Positions 36,312-44,555 of a stretch of DNA of 64,000 bases are shown one piece after another (the first letter of the stretch is position 1; each line of letters begins with the position of its first letter). Below the pieces are notes generated by a model that saw only the letters and a list, made by a program, of their open reading frames with translations, searched no databases and was not told where the DNA came from. The translations under genes were made by a program, and so were the position numbers. The stretch spans positions 1,240,001-1,304,000 of the forward strand of contig NZ_FOUX01000001.1 of NCBI RefSeq assembly GCF_900114995.1, given 5' to 3'. The DNA comes from Chitinophaga sp. YR627. GTDB lineage: Bacteria > Bacteroidota > Bacteroidia > Chitinophagales > Chitinophagaceae.

Positions 36312-37781
36312 CTACTGCGGCATTTCGCACAGAATGTCTTTATCCCATAAAAAGAAGGCAATACGGACCGCCTGCTCAAAAGGGAGCAAAGTAGTCCACT
36401 CTTCCACAATTGCGCCAAAAGTAGCGCTTTTATTGGCCATAGAAAGCAAAGGAGAGAGCTCTACCTCTTCCACGTAAGCAATTTCCCGGTCAAGATTGGG
36501 GTGCCGGATAGCCGTACGTAATTGCAGGATGTCGTCGATCACGCAGGGGACTTCTTCAAATATCAGGGATGGGGACAACCGGACCGTTTCATGCCAGAGG
36601 CGGGGTAGTTCCTGTTGCATATTAATAAGCCGCTGCGGACCAGGTGGCGGCGGAGGGGTAAACCTGGTCTTCAGTTTTTCATAGAAAGGGGTGGACTGTC
36701 CCACAGCATCGATATAGGGCAGGGAGCGTTTTTGCCAGAAAGGGTATTCCTGTCCCGGCCAGGCCTGGGCATAATAGCCGCTGGTCCAGTGGGTGTGACT
36801 GGCAATGGACTCGATCATCTTATTTTCATAAAAAGACTGGGCCATGCCCGTCTGACCTGTCTTCAGAATGGTATTGATAGCAATGACGGCCTGCAGGGAG
36901 AAACGCATGGCTTTTTCTACACCGGTAGAAGAGAGGGGATCCAGTGAAAAGGCAGCTTCTCCCAGGCGCAGGTAATGATCTCTCCAGGGATCGGTATGCG
37001 CATAGGTAAATACGCTACAGGTCTGTATACCGGAGATATTGCTATTTGCTGCTGTGGAAAATAACTTTGTTGCAGATAGTATGCCGCTGAACACCTGTGT
37101 AAGAGACTGTTGTCTGATGGTCTCAGGGTCAGTAAAAGTGATAATCCTGAATAGTCCTCCGGGCGTAGGAGATCCCCATATCCATCCTTCGGGTCTTGCT
37201 TCGATCAGGGTATCTGTTGGCAGGGATTGTCCGGGTAATTCAGCCCACAGCGCAATAGTCTGCGGAGCGGTCAATACCCTGTCCTGCATATGATTGCCCC
37301 GACGGCCGCGGGCATCCAGTATGAAGTGCGAACTGATACTGATGATGCCCGTGTCCGTTCTGAGTGTGGATGTCCATATTGTCTCCGTCCTTTTACAGGA
37401 TTCGAAGCGGGCAGGCTGATAAAGTTGCAGACCCCGGTGGACTGCCAGTTCCAGCAGATCCTGATCCAGCTGTGCCCTGTCCACCATCACACCAGCGCCC
37501 CGTTGTGCTGTATTGACAAGCTGTGGGTCAGGCGTATCCCAGATCACCTGTGCGTTCAGCTGATGTATGTAATTGCGGGTATGAAGCAGTTCTCCTGCGT
37601 TCAGGTAATCAAAGATATTCCGGACACCGGGAGATAAAGATTCACCGATCTGCGGACGGGGAAAGGCTTCGCTTTCTGCCAATGCTACTTTGTATCCAAG
37701 GGAAAGAAGGCGTAAAGCGGCACAGGTACCGGCAGGACCGGCGCCAATGATCAATACATCAAATGTTTGTTCCGGGGTCAT
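36312..37781 (-). CDS. LodB/QhpG-like FAD-dependent flavoprotein (quinone cofactor maturation)
   Basis: 489 residues from ATG 37781, where the Rossmann motif begins almost at once (FDVLIIGAGPAGTCAALRLLSLGYKVALAE). A longer open frame to 37976 overlaps the radical SAM gene and lacks conserved sequence. FPRPQIGESLSPG and the GWIWGSPTPGG segment place it among tryptophan-halogenase/geranylgeranyl-reductase-like monooxygenases, the group that includes LodB (needed for CTQ formation in LodA) and QhpG (hydroxylates the CTQ Trp in quinohemoprotein amine dehydrogenase). In context it is inferred to oxygenate the active-site Trp of the oxidase encoded two genes upstream. Sixteen bases after the radical SAM stop; last gene of the operon. 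Confidence 0.8.
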   Translation of the reverse strand: MTPEQTFDVLIIGAGPAGTCAALRLLSLGYKVALAESEAFPRPQIGESLSPGVRNIFDYLNAGELLHTRNYIHQLNAQVIWDTPDPQLVNTAQRGAGVMVDRAQLDQDLLELAVHRGLQLYQPARFESCKRTETIWTSTLRTDTGIISISSHFILDARGRRGNHMQDRVLTAPQTIALWAELPGQSLPTDTLIEARPEGWIWGSPTPGGLFRIITFTDPETIRQQSLTQVFSGILSATKLFSTAANSNISGIQTCSVFTYAHTDPWRDHYLRLGEAAFSLDPLSSTGVEKAMRFSLQAVIAINTILKTGQTGMAQSFYENKMIESIASHTHWTSGYYAQAWPGQEYPFWQKRSLPYIDAVGQSTPFYEKLKTRFTPPPPPGPQRLINMQQELPRLWHETVRLSPSLIFEEVPCVIDDILQLRTAIRHPNLDREIAYVEEVELSPLLSMANKSATFGAIVEEWTTLLPFEQAVRIAFFLWDKDILCEMPQ

Positions 37782-37797
37782 ATATGGGGTGTTATAG

Positions 37798-39180
37798 CTA
37801 TCTGTACCAGTCGGGTACCAGTCTGGAGATCCGCTCGTGTGCCTGCATGGTGTAATGCAGCCATCCACGGATATAATCGCAGGCAGTACGGCCTTTTTCC
37901 AGTACCTCATGATGACAACCGCCACCGCAAAGATACCTGGCCCAGCACTGGTGACAGGGCTCCTGTTGATGTACATGCCTGGAGGATAACCAGCCGTTCT
38001 GTAAGGTAGGATTTATTCCGTTATCCAGATCGCCCATATGTCCTGCGGGTTCATTCACAAAACGATGGCAGGCAGATAGTGCGCCGTCAGCCGAAACGCC
38101 CATGTATCCGGCGCCAGCACCGCAAGGATAGGGCCGATGAGTGCCTTTGGCAATCTCCTTCAGCGCATTGACCATATTCAGGAATGGAAAGCGTTTTCCG
38201 GAGATCACATGCTGTTCAAATAACAGTCCGCATTCGATCATACCCTGTAACATCTGTTGCAGGTCTTCAGGAGACATTTCGCCTTTGCCGTTGCTGGAAC
38301 GTAACAAAGGAGAGAAACCCACACTATGGAAACCCATGTCGATAAACTCCTGTAAGGTCTTTGCCAGGTCCATATTCAATGGGGTTACAGTAACCCTGGC
38401 AGATACCTGCATGGTACGTTGTTTTGCCAGTAAAGGCCGGATATTTTCGATGATCTTCGCATAGGTGCCTGCGCCTCCTTTCATGGGGCGCAAACGGTCA
38501 TGCTGTTCGCCGATACCATCCAGACTGATTGTAACCGCGAAACCATATTGCTCAAAGAAATCGGCATCATCCGCCGTCAACAAAGTTCCATTGGAAGTAA
38601 GCGAGAAATTGACCTGCACATCTTTTTGTCTGCCCTGTTCAAATGCATAGACAGTTGCTTCTCTTAATGCATTGCGGTTGATCAATGGTTCTCCGCCAAG
38701 AAAGGTGACCTGCACTTTGCTGCCGGGTGTACAATCTTTTAGCAGCAGGTCTATGGATTGTTTCGCCGTATCCAGGGACATGTTTTTCATAGGACCGCCA
38801 AACTCTCCCTGGTCGGCATAACAATAAGCGCAACCCATGTTACACTTTTGCGCGATGGCCAGTGACAGGGCATATAACTTAGGGCTTTCCAAAGGTCTGT
38901 CATCGATCAGTGGAGGTGTGTCCAGTCCGAGGGTGATCAGTTCTTTTGTAATAGCTGCTTCATCACCTGTTGCCAGCAATTGCTGTAAACGATCTGCAAT
39001 AGAAGCAGACACCGTATACATCCTGCTGCCATTGGCCACAAACAGCTGTGTATTACCTGCGGTAGGCACAAGGTGGATCTGTGGGGAACGTGGCGGTGTA
39101 CGTTGTTGTATGCGGGAAGCTAATTCACTGGCAATGGTTGCCAGTGAATTAGTGTTTGTATGTGTTGCTACAGGATTCAT
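37798..39180 (-). CDS. radical SAM/SPASM peptide-modifying protein with PqqD-like N-terminus
   Basis: 460 residues. Residues ~35-95 (TQLFVANGSRMYTVSASIAD...ITKELITLGL) look like a PqqD/RRE peptide-recognition domain. The radical SAM cluster is C113-x3-C117-x2-C120 (CNMGCAYC), with TFLGGEPL, NFSLTSNGTLL and VTISLDG as the usual barrel motifs. The C-terminal SPASM region carries many Cys (PCGAGAGYMGVS...LSACHRF...EPCHQCWARYLCGGGCHHE), enough for two auxiliary clusters. Closest in layout to maturases such as QhpD or PqqE. It overlaps the oxidase stop by one base (TAATG), so the pair is translationally coupled; the inferred substrate is that oxidase. Confidence 0.85.
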   Translation of the reverse strand: MNPVATHTNTNSLATIASELASRIQQRTPPRSPQIHLVPTAGNTQLFVANGSRMYTVSASIADRLQQLLATGDEAAITKELITLGLDTPPLIDDRPLESPKLYALSLAIAQKCNMGCAYCYADQGEFGGPMKNMSLDTAKQSIDLLLKDCTPGSKVQVTFLGGEPLINRNALREATVYAFEQGRQKDVQVNFSLTSNGTLLTADDADFFEQYGFAVTISLDGIGEQHDRLRPMKGGAGTYAKIIENIRPLLAKQRTMQVSARVTVTPLNMDLAKTLQEFIDMGFHSVGFSPLLRSSNGKGEMSPEDLQQMLQGMIECGLLFEQHVISGKRFPFLNMVNALKEIAKGTHRPYPCGAGAGYMGVSADGALSACHRFVNEPAGHMGDLDNGINPTLQNGWLSSRHVHQQEPCHQCWARYLCGGGCHHEVLEKGRTACDYIRGWLHYTMQAHERISRLVPDWYR

Positions 39181-41540
39181 TACTCGTCGATTAGTGAAGG
39201 ATTGGAATGTACCTGATCGCCTGACTTAGAAGATCTGGATCCCTTGGCAGCCCGCGAGGTAACCTGTGGAGGTGTCACCAGCGGATTACTGGCCAGTGCA
39301 TCCTTTCCATCGATAATGAAGTTCAGTTCTCCCTGCCAGTTAAGGAACAGATCATCGTAAGAGAACAAGCGGGAGTCAGTACGATTGTCCGGAATATAGG
39401 TGCCTGTGCGTCGTTTAGACAGCCACATATCTCCCTTACTTAATCCGTTATCACCTGGTTGTACGTTCACGTAGTCTGGCCGGCTGGCAGCCCAGTAATA
39501 ACAGGCGCATTCCCTGTAATCATTCTGCCATGGTGCGCAGAGACCGTGTGTCAGTTCACCCGGACTCACGATCGCCGGATTCAGGGCCGCCGTCTTATTG
39601 TTAGCCGCATCTTTTGCCAGGTAGCTGTTCACGTTAAATGTGATCCTGGGATAAGTGTTCGTCTTCAGATCGTCTGCTGTTACCAGCACAGGCAAAGTCG
39701 CTACGTCTGCGGTGAACTGCAGGTCGGCTGTCTGACCCAGTTTTAATCCTGCTATCAGATTGGACCACTCCATAAAGGCCGCGCCATTTGGATTGTCTTC
39801 TGTCTTCAGATGTACGTTATCTCCACCGGGGAACACAGGGCCTTCGCCGCGTACCATTGTCGGCTGACCATTAATGCCGATCAACCGGCGGCCGGTAAGG
39901 TTATGATCGCTGTTATCTTCCAATACATAGTTGTCATTTTCGCTGAGGGTGAGTCCTTCGAAAGTATGACGCCAGAGGTTGCGAAAATCAAATTCCAGTC
40001 CGGGAAAACAGTTGGAGATAGCAGCTCTTGCGAGTACGCTATATGGGTTACCCGCACCACGATAGAACAATTGTGCTTTCAGATCAGTAGCAGCGATCGG
40101 TGCGCCTGGCTGTGGTGGTGTCGGCAGTCCGGGACTGTCCTGACCATTTTTAAACATCGCGTCTGTAGCCGCCTTTATGACACTATTGATCATACGATAG
40201 GTGAGTGTCAGACCTCTTCCATCTGCACCACGCATCATACCTGGCATTTTACTACGCTCTGCATTGGAAAGATCGCCGATCTGGTAAGGTTTGCGCAGGG
40301 CAGCAGCAAACCAGGCAGCAGCGCCGGTACTGAGTCCATTGAACACCCTTTCATGCAGTGTACGCAGTGCAAGGTTGTCGACAATAGAACTTGCCATAAT
40401 AGGCTCGTATAGTCTGCCGAAATCATTGGTATCCTGTCTTACCATCGTACTCGCGACATTCTCGCGGCCGTTGATAGGATTACCGTTCATGACAGCGGTA
40501 TTCATCAGGGTGATGGATTCAAAGGCACGGCGTACGATATCTTCCGCTTCTTCGATCGGCACTTCTGCATCGGGGTCGATACCACTGAAGATCTGTTCTA
40601 TTTCATCTGATACCGCACGGATAGGCAGGATATCAGGCGCATAGGCTGGAGGACCTGCCACGATGTGCGCAGTAGCGCTGATCGTTGTGCCGGAAACCTG
40701 TAAGGTAGCAGTTACTTCGCCGTCACATTCATCATCCAGGTAGCCCCAGCTCACGTGATCGCCGTTGTCTCTGTCATAACCCGCAAAGATCTGTGCAGGC
40801 ATGGTGTATGTCGGATTGAATGCAGAACCTTCCGAATATCCCAGCCAGCCACCGGCCGGATTATACAATAACAGGTCATCATTGTTGATGATAGGATCAT
40901 CAACAGTCTTGTTGTCTGCAACCTTACGCTGTTTGGAAGTGCCATAGATTTTACCTGGCCCTGGCGTAAAACGGAAGCGCAGACCAGGGTATTTGGCGGA
41001 AGGTTTTACGTATTGTACGGTACCTAAAGGCAGCCATTTATTTGCCAGGAAGTTATCACATAAGCCTTTTAAAGGTTGTGCATCATAGCTGGTAATATTA
41101 TCAATTTTAGCGATGATCTTATCAGCTGGTTTACCCGTACGACGGAACACTTTGAGGTTGCCGAGATTGACTGACCAGCTGATGTTCTCCAGTTTGTAGC
41201 CATGCTTTTCCAACAGGTCCTGTGTAACAGGAACGAGCGTATTGGCATCATCGCTGGTGATTGCATACAGTTCAAGGAAAGGAGCTACCGGACGTATGGT
41301 AACGTCTGTGTTCTGTGTGGAGTTGCCCTCTTTGAAAATGATCACCGGTGGTGGTGTATCATCATCTTTGATCTGGTTCGTTGATGGATCGATCGTGAGG
41401 GTAGGCTGTGGCGCGATCTGTCTGAAATCAAGGGGCTTGTTTTCAGGAACGACCAGATCATAAGCGGCCACGGGTATCTGGGACGCACCCAGTCGGCCTA
41501 TCGCGATAGGAGGAAGTATACGTAGTGCTAGGATTGACAT
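39180..41540 (-). CDS. LodA/GoxA-like CTQ-dependent amine/amino-acid oxidase
   Basis: 786 residues from ATG 41540 (MSILALRILPPIAIGRLG, the characteristic LodA-type opening); the longer frame to 41588 would overlap the ferritin-like gene. No signal peptide. Candidate CTQ partners are Cys511 in SNCFPGLEFDF and Trp671 in LCAPWQNDYRECACYYW, with a spacing of 160, closer to the GoxA arrangement than to LodA as I recall them. Known members deaminate lysine or glycine and make hydrogen peroxide and ammonia, sometimes acting as antibacterial proteins. Maturation in known systems needs a LodB flavoprotein, present here two genes downstream. A Ser/Lys-rich C-terminal tail (SRAAKGSRSSKSGD) has no recognised role. 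Confidence 0.85.
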   Translation of the reverse strand: MSILALRILPPIAIGRLGASQIPVAAYDLVVPENKPLDFRQIAPQPTLTIDPSTNQIKDDDTPPPVIIFKEGNSTQNTDVTIRPVAPFLELYAITSDDANTLVPVTQDLLEKHGYKLENISWSVNLGNLKVFRRTGKPADKIIAKIDNITSYDAQPLKGLCDNFLANKWLPLGTVQYVKPSAKYPGLRFRFTPGPGKIYGTSKQRKVADNKTVDDPIINNDDLLLYNPAGGWLGYSEGSAFNPTYTMPAQIFAGYDRDNGDHVSWGYLDDECDGEVTATLQVSGTTISATAHIVAGPPAYAPDILPIRAVSDEIEQIFSGIDPDAEVPIEEAEDIVRRAFESITLMNTAVMNGNPINGRENVASTMVRQDTNDFGRLYEPIMASSIVDNLALRTLHERVFNGLSTGAAAWFAAALRKPYQIGDLSNAERSKMPGMMRGADGRGLTLTYRMINSVIKAATDAMFKNGQDSPGLPTPPQPGAPIAATDLKAQLFYRGAGNPYSVLARAAISNCFPGLEFDFRNLWRHTFEGLTLSENDNYVLEDNSDHNLTGRRLIGINGQPTMVRGEGPVFPGGDNVHLKTEDNPNGAAFMEWSNLIAGLKLGQTADLQFTADVATLPVLVTADDLKTNTYPRITFNVNSYLAKDAANNKTAALNPAIVSPGELTHGLCAPWQNDYRECACYYWAASRPDYVNVQPGDNGLSKGDMWLSKRRTGTYIPDNRTDSRLFSYDDLFLNWQGELNFIIDGKDALASNPLVTPPQVTSRAAKGSRSSKSGDQVHSNPSLIDE

Positions 41541-41562
41541 AACTTGGTTTTTTGCCGGTGAC

Positions 41563-43086
41563 TTAAGCAGTGATTTCTGTAAGTTCATCTATTACCTGTA
41601 AGAGGCGCAGGTCAGCTTCTCTTAATGAATGCAGATAGCGATGATTATGATCAGCTGACTGTTGCAGCAGTTTAGCGATCAGCGGTTGAGATGCCTGTAT
41701 CAGGTCTTTATGTGTACGCCATCTGTTATGCTCTCCCATAGGAAGCGTAAGTGTGTAAGGCACCAGGAAAGGAGGGCCGGCGAACTTCTTTTCATTTGGA
41801 TCAGTGGAAAGCGGTAATTGCACCATTACGCTTGCGATGCTACGGATATTATACATTTCACCAAAAGTAGAATTGATGATCATACCACGAGGCGCAATCG
41901 CACCTACATTATTAAAACCATCGTCCAGCAGGAAACTGTGTGTCAGGAAGTTCAATAACATACGGTAACGTAAGTTGAACAGGTGCCCCCAGGTCTGTGC
42001 TTCCGGATTGGTGATAAGATCCAGTTCATTATATTTTTGATCCGGTTCATAGATCTGTCCTTCTGAAGGAGAACTGTTAGGATCATCGCTCGGGTAATCA
42101 CCGCTGTCAGCAGGTATTTCCGGGTTGATCGCTACATTCCTTGACAGCGGGAAGGTAGATGCAGTATCATGCATGATCTGGCTCAGCGTCTGATATACAC
42201 TGAGGAAGCGTTGAAAGTGGGAAGGGGTAGGAGGGTGCTCCTCTTCGGAGGCTTCTCCCTGTTCGGCGATCTCGCTGAGTGCTTTAAAGGCATCGTCTCT
42301 GCTGGCCAGTGGCATTACCAGTACATCCGGTGAACCGGCAGGCCCGCTTCCATCAGGATTGCCACGTTCACCTTTTTTATAGCCACGACCCCATTCGTCG
42401 AATTTAGCCTGGAAAGGGAAGGTCTCCGGCTGGAAAGCTTCATCAGATATGACATCCGGATCATTGATCAGTTTAAGTAATACTTCGAATAATGCGCCTA
42501 CTGTATTAGCATGTGGTACTTCTGCATGTACCCATCTTTTGATCTCCTGCGCCCATTCGTCATCTTTATCCAGCCAGCTTTGCGGAGCTTCTGCATAGAC
42601 ATACTTTGCCAGCGAACCCAGGGTCAGCGGTTCCAGCTTAAAAGGGAAGGGGTAAAAGGGGGTATCCCATGGATAGTCCTGTCTTTCAAAATGCAGCGGA
42701 GCGCCGATCAGTTTCAGCACATTCTGTACAGAAACGAAGTGCCCCATTTCTTCTTTAGCAATGCCGAGAATGACTTCCTGCGCTTCTTTGATCTGTTGCC
42801 TGTATGGTTCCGGGATCTGTGGCCCACCAAGACTATAAGCGGCATACAGATATTGCAGCATCAGACCATGTTCAATTTCTGCATCGATACAAAGCAGGAA
42901 AGTAACATAGTCTTTGCCGTTGAATTCCGGCGGGATCCTGATAGGGGCTTCACTGGTTTCGAAGGTAGAGTAGTCCATAGACTGGATGCCATCGAAATTA
43001 GCTGATCTCAGTGCTTCCGTTCTGACTTTGTTGAGTTGTGCCCTTTCGAACACAGGGCCGAGGTAACGTTCAAAATTACGTTGCAT
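41563..43086 (-). CDS. ferritin-like (VioB-type) protein
   Basis: 507 residues. The N-terminal ~250 residues form a ferritin-like helical bundle with two candidate metal-ligand sets: Glu70/Glu72-His73 in CIDAEIEHGLMLQYLYAAY and Glu112/Glu113-x2-His116 in KEEMGHFVSVQNVLKLIGAP. This resembles the domain found in VioB (iminophenyl-pyruvate dimer synthase) and related enzymes. The middle is acidic and Pro/Ser-rich (ASEEEHPPTPSHF, DYPSDDPNSSPSEG), and the C-terminal ~180 residues have no assigned fold. First gene of the oxidase operon, 22 bases before the oxidase start. It may use oxidase products or join in cofactor formation; neither is shown. Confidence 0.8.
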   Translation of the reverse strand: MQRNFERYLGPVFERAQLNKVRTEALRSANFDGIQSMDYSTFETSEAPIRIPPEFNGKDYVTFLLCIDAEIEHGLMLQYLYAAYSLGGPQIPEPYRQQIKEAQEVILGIAKEEMGHFVSVQNVLKLIGAPLHFERQDYPWDTPFYPFPFKLEPLTLGSLAKYVYAEAPQSWLDKDDEWAQEIKRWVHAEVPHANTVGALFEVLLKLINDPDVISDEAFQPETFPFQAKFDEWGRGYKKGERGNPDGSGPAGSPDVLVMPLASRDDAFKALSEIAEQGEASEEEHPPTPSHFQRFLSVYQTLSQIMHDTASTFPLSRNVAINPEIPADSGDYPSDDPNSSPSEGQIYEPDQKYNELDLITNPEAQTWGHLFNLRYRMLLNFLTHSFLLDDGFNNVGAIAPRGMIINSTFGEMYNIRSIASVMVQLPLSTDPNEKKFAGPPFLVPYTLTLPMGEHNRWRTHKDLIQASQPLIAKLLQQSADHNHRYLHSLREADLRLLQVIDELTEITA

Positions 43087-43501
43087 GAGCAGTGATGTTT
43101 TGAAGTAATTGTGAGTTGTTGGTGTGGAATAAATAAATAGAAGTTTTCACCTGCAATGTTGAGGTATCACGTTCGTTGTTCTGTAAATTTTGTAATAGTT
43201 ATTTTGTTTGCTTCCTATATTGATTTGGTCCTTTCGAGGTGGTTTGAAAGGTAAAGACTTTTTTCTTAGCTGCCAAAATCAAAATTCAGAATCAGCTGCT
43301 ATAAGATGACTAACGCAGTTAGAAAACGAAGCATATATTAAATGCTTTGTATGTATGCGTTTACGTAATGTGTCTCTATAAACTATAACTGTAACGGATA
43401 CGCCGCGACTTGTCCGATTTTAAGTCTGTTGTAAATGTGTGTGATCGTAGTATGTCTGCTAAATAATATGTAATTTACACGCTCTCTAAACGATACTACT
43501 T
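43087..43501. other. AT-rich divergent regulatory region
   Basis: 415 bases between the divergent oxidase operon and cobW, with no ORF. Two small adjacent hairpins are visible: CTAAC/GTTAG (43310-43322) and AAGCAT/ATGCTT (43329-43347). No cobalamin riboswitch core or B12 box was recognised. Promoters for both directions must lie here, but I cannot pick boxes with confidence. Confidence 0.5.
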
Positions 43502-44548
43502 ATGGCTTCAAAAATTCCGGTTACTATCATTACTGGTTTCCTCGGTTCTGGTAAGACAACCCTCATACGTAACCTCATACAAAATGCAAATGGCCGCAGA
43601 CTGGCCGTTATTGTGAACGAATTCGGCGAAATGGGTATTGACGGAGAAATCCTGAAGTCCTGCTGTTCCAATGAAGAAGATGTACTGGAGCTGAATAACG
43701 GCTGTCTTTGCTGTACCGTACAGGAAGAATTCCTGCCTGTTATGCTGCAACTGATGGAGCGTAAAGACACCATCGATCATATTATCATTGAAACATCCGG
43801 TCTGGCGTTACCCAAGCCATTGCTGCATGCGTTCAACTGGCCGGAACTGAAACCACAGATCACAGTAGATGCTGTGGTAACAGTGGTAGACGTTGTCGGA
43901 CAGGCAACCGGCGAGATCTGTGACAGAGAACGTGTACAGGCACAGCGTCTGGCAGATGATTCTCTGGATCATGAAACACCTATCGAGGAACTCTTTGAAG
44001 ATCAGCTGTCCTGCGCTGACCTGGTAGTAATGACCAAAAAAGACCTCGTAGCCGATGCACAGTATGAAGAAGTAAGAGCGATCATCGCCGGTAAAGTACG
44101 TCCGGATGTGAAGATGGTGGCTGCTGCTAACGGTGTACTCTCCGCAGATATCCTGCTGGGTGTGAACGCTGCCGCAGAAAATGACCTCGACAGCCGTCAC
44201 TCTCACCACGAAGAAGACCATGCCAACGGTCTCGACCACCACCATGATGATGATATCGACTCTGTAGTAGTAGACATCACTGCACCTCATACACCGGAAG
44301 CACTGGTAGAAGCCCTGAAGGAACTGATCGAAGAATACGAGATCTACCGTATAAAAGGCTTTATCGATGTACCGGGTAAACCTATGCGCTTGGTATTACA
44401 GGGTGTATCTAACCGTTTCGATCATTACTTCGACCGTAAATGGAAAGACAGCGAAACCCGTAAAACCAGCCTGGTGATCATCGGTGATGAATTACACGAT
44501 AAAGACCTGGCTACTATTATCAATGAAAAACTGACCGTAGTCAGCTAA
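43502..44548 (+). CDS. cobW: CobW-family G3E GTPase, metallochaperone of the cobalamin cluster
   Basis: 348 residues. Walker A GFLGSGKTTL (residues 12-21), metal-binding CxCC in NNGCLCCTVQEEF, and a CobW C-terminal domain (YRIKGFIDVPGKPMRLVLQGV). A His/Asp-rich stretch (HSHHEEDHANGLDHHHDDD) lies between the two domains, as in COG0523 proteins handling Zn or Co. Immediately followed by cobN (7-base gap), so it is inferred to deliver cobalt to or support the late chelatase. Confidence 0.92.
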   Translation: MASKIPVTIITGFLGSGKTTLIRNLIQNANGRRLAVIVNEFGEMGIDGEILKSCCSNEEDVLELNNGCLCCTVQEEFLPVMLQLMERKDTIDHIIIETSGLALPKPLLHAFNWPELKPQITVDAVVTVVDVVGQATGEICDRERVQAQRLADDSLDHETPIEELFEDQLSCADLVVMTKKDLVADAQYEEVRAIIAGKVRPDVKMVAAANGVLSADILLGVNAAAENDLDSRHSHHEEDHANGLDHHHDDDIDSVVVDITAPHTPEALVEALKELIEEYEIYRIKGFIDVPGKPMRLVLQGVSNRFDHYFDRKWKDSETRKTSLVIIGDELHDKDLATIINEKLTVVS

Positions 44549-44555
44549 TTTCTGC

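Noticed and set aside
37782..37976. Extended N-terminus of the flavoprotein
   Set aside because: It overlaps the conserved 3' end of the radical SAM gene, and the Rossmann motif starts just after ATG 37781.
43087..43501. Possible cobalamin riboswitch upstream of cobW-cobN
   Set aside because: No B12 box or conserved core sequence could be found; the region is simply AT-rich with small hairpins.
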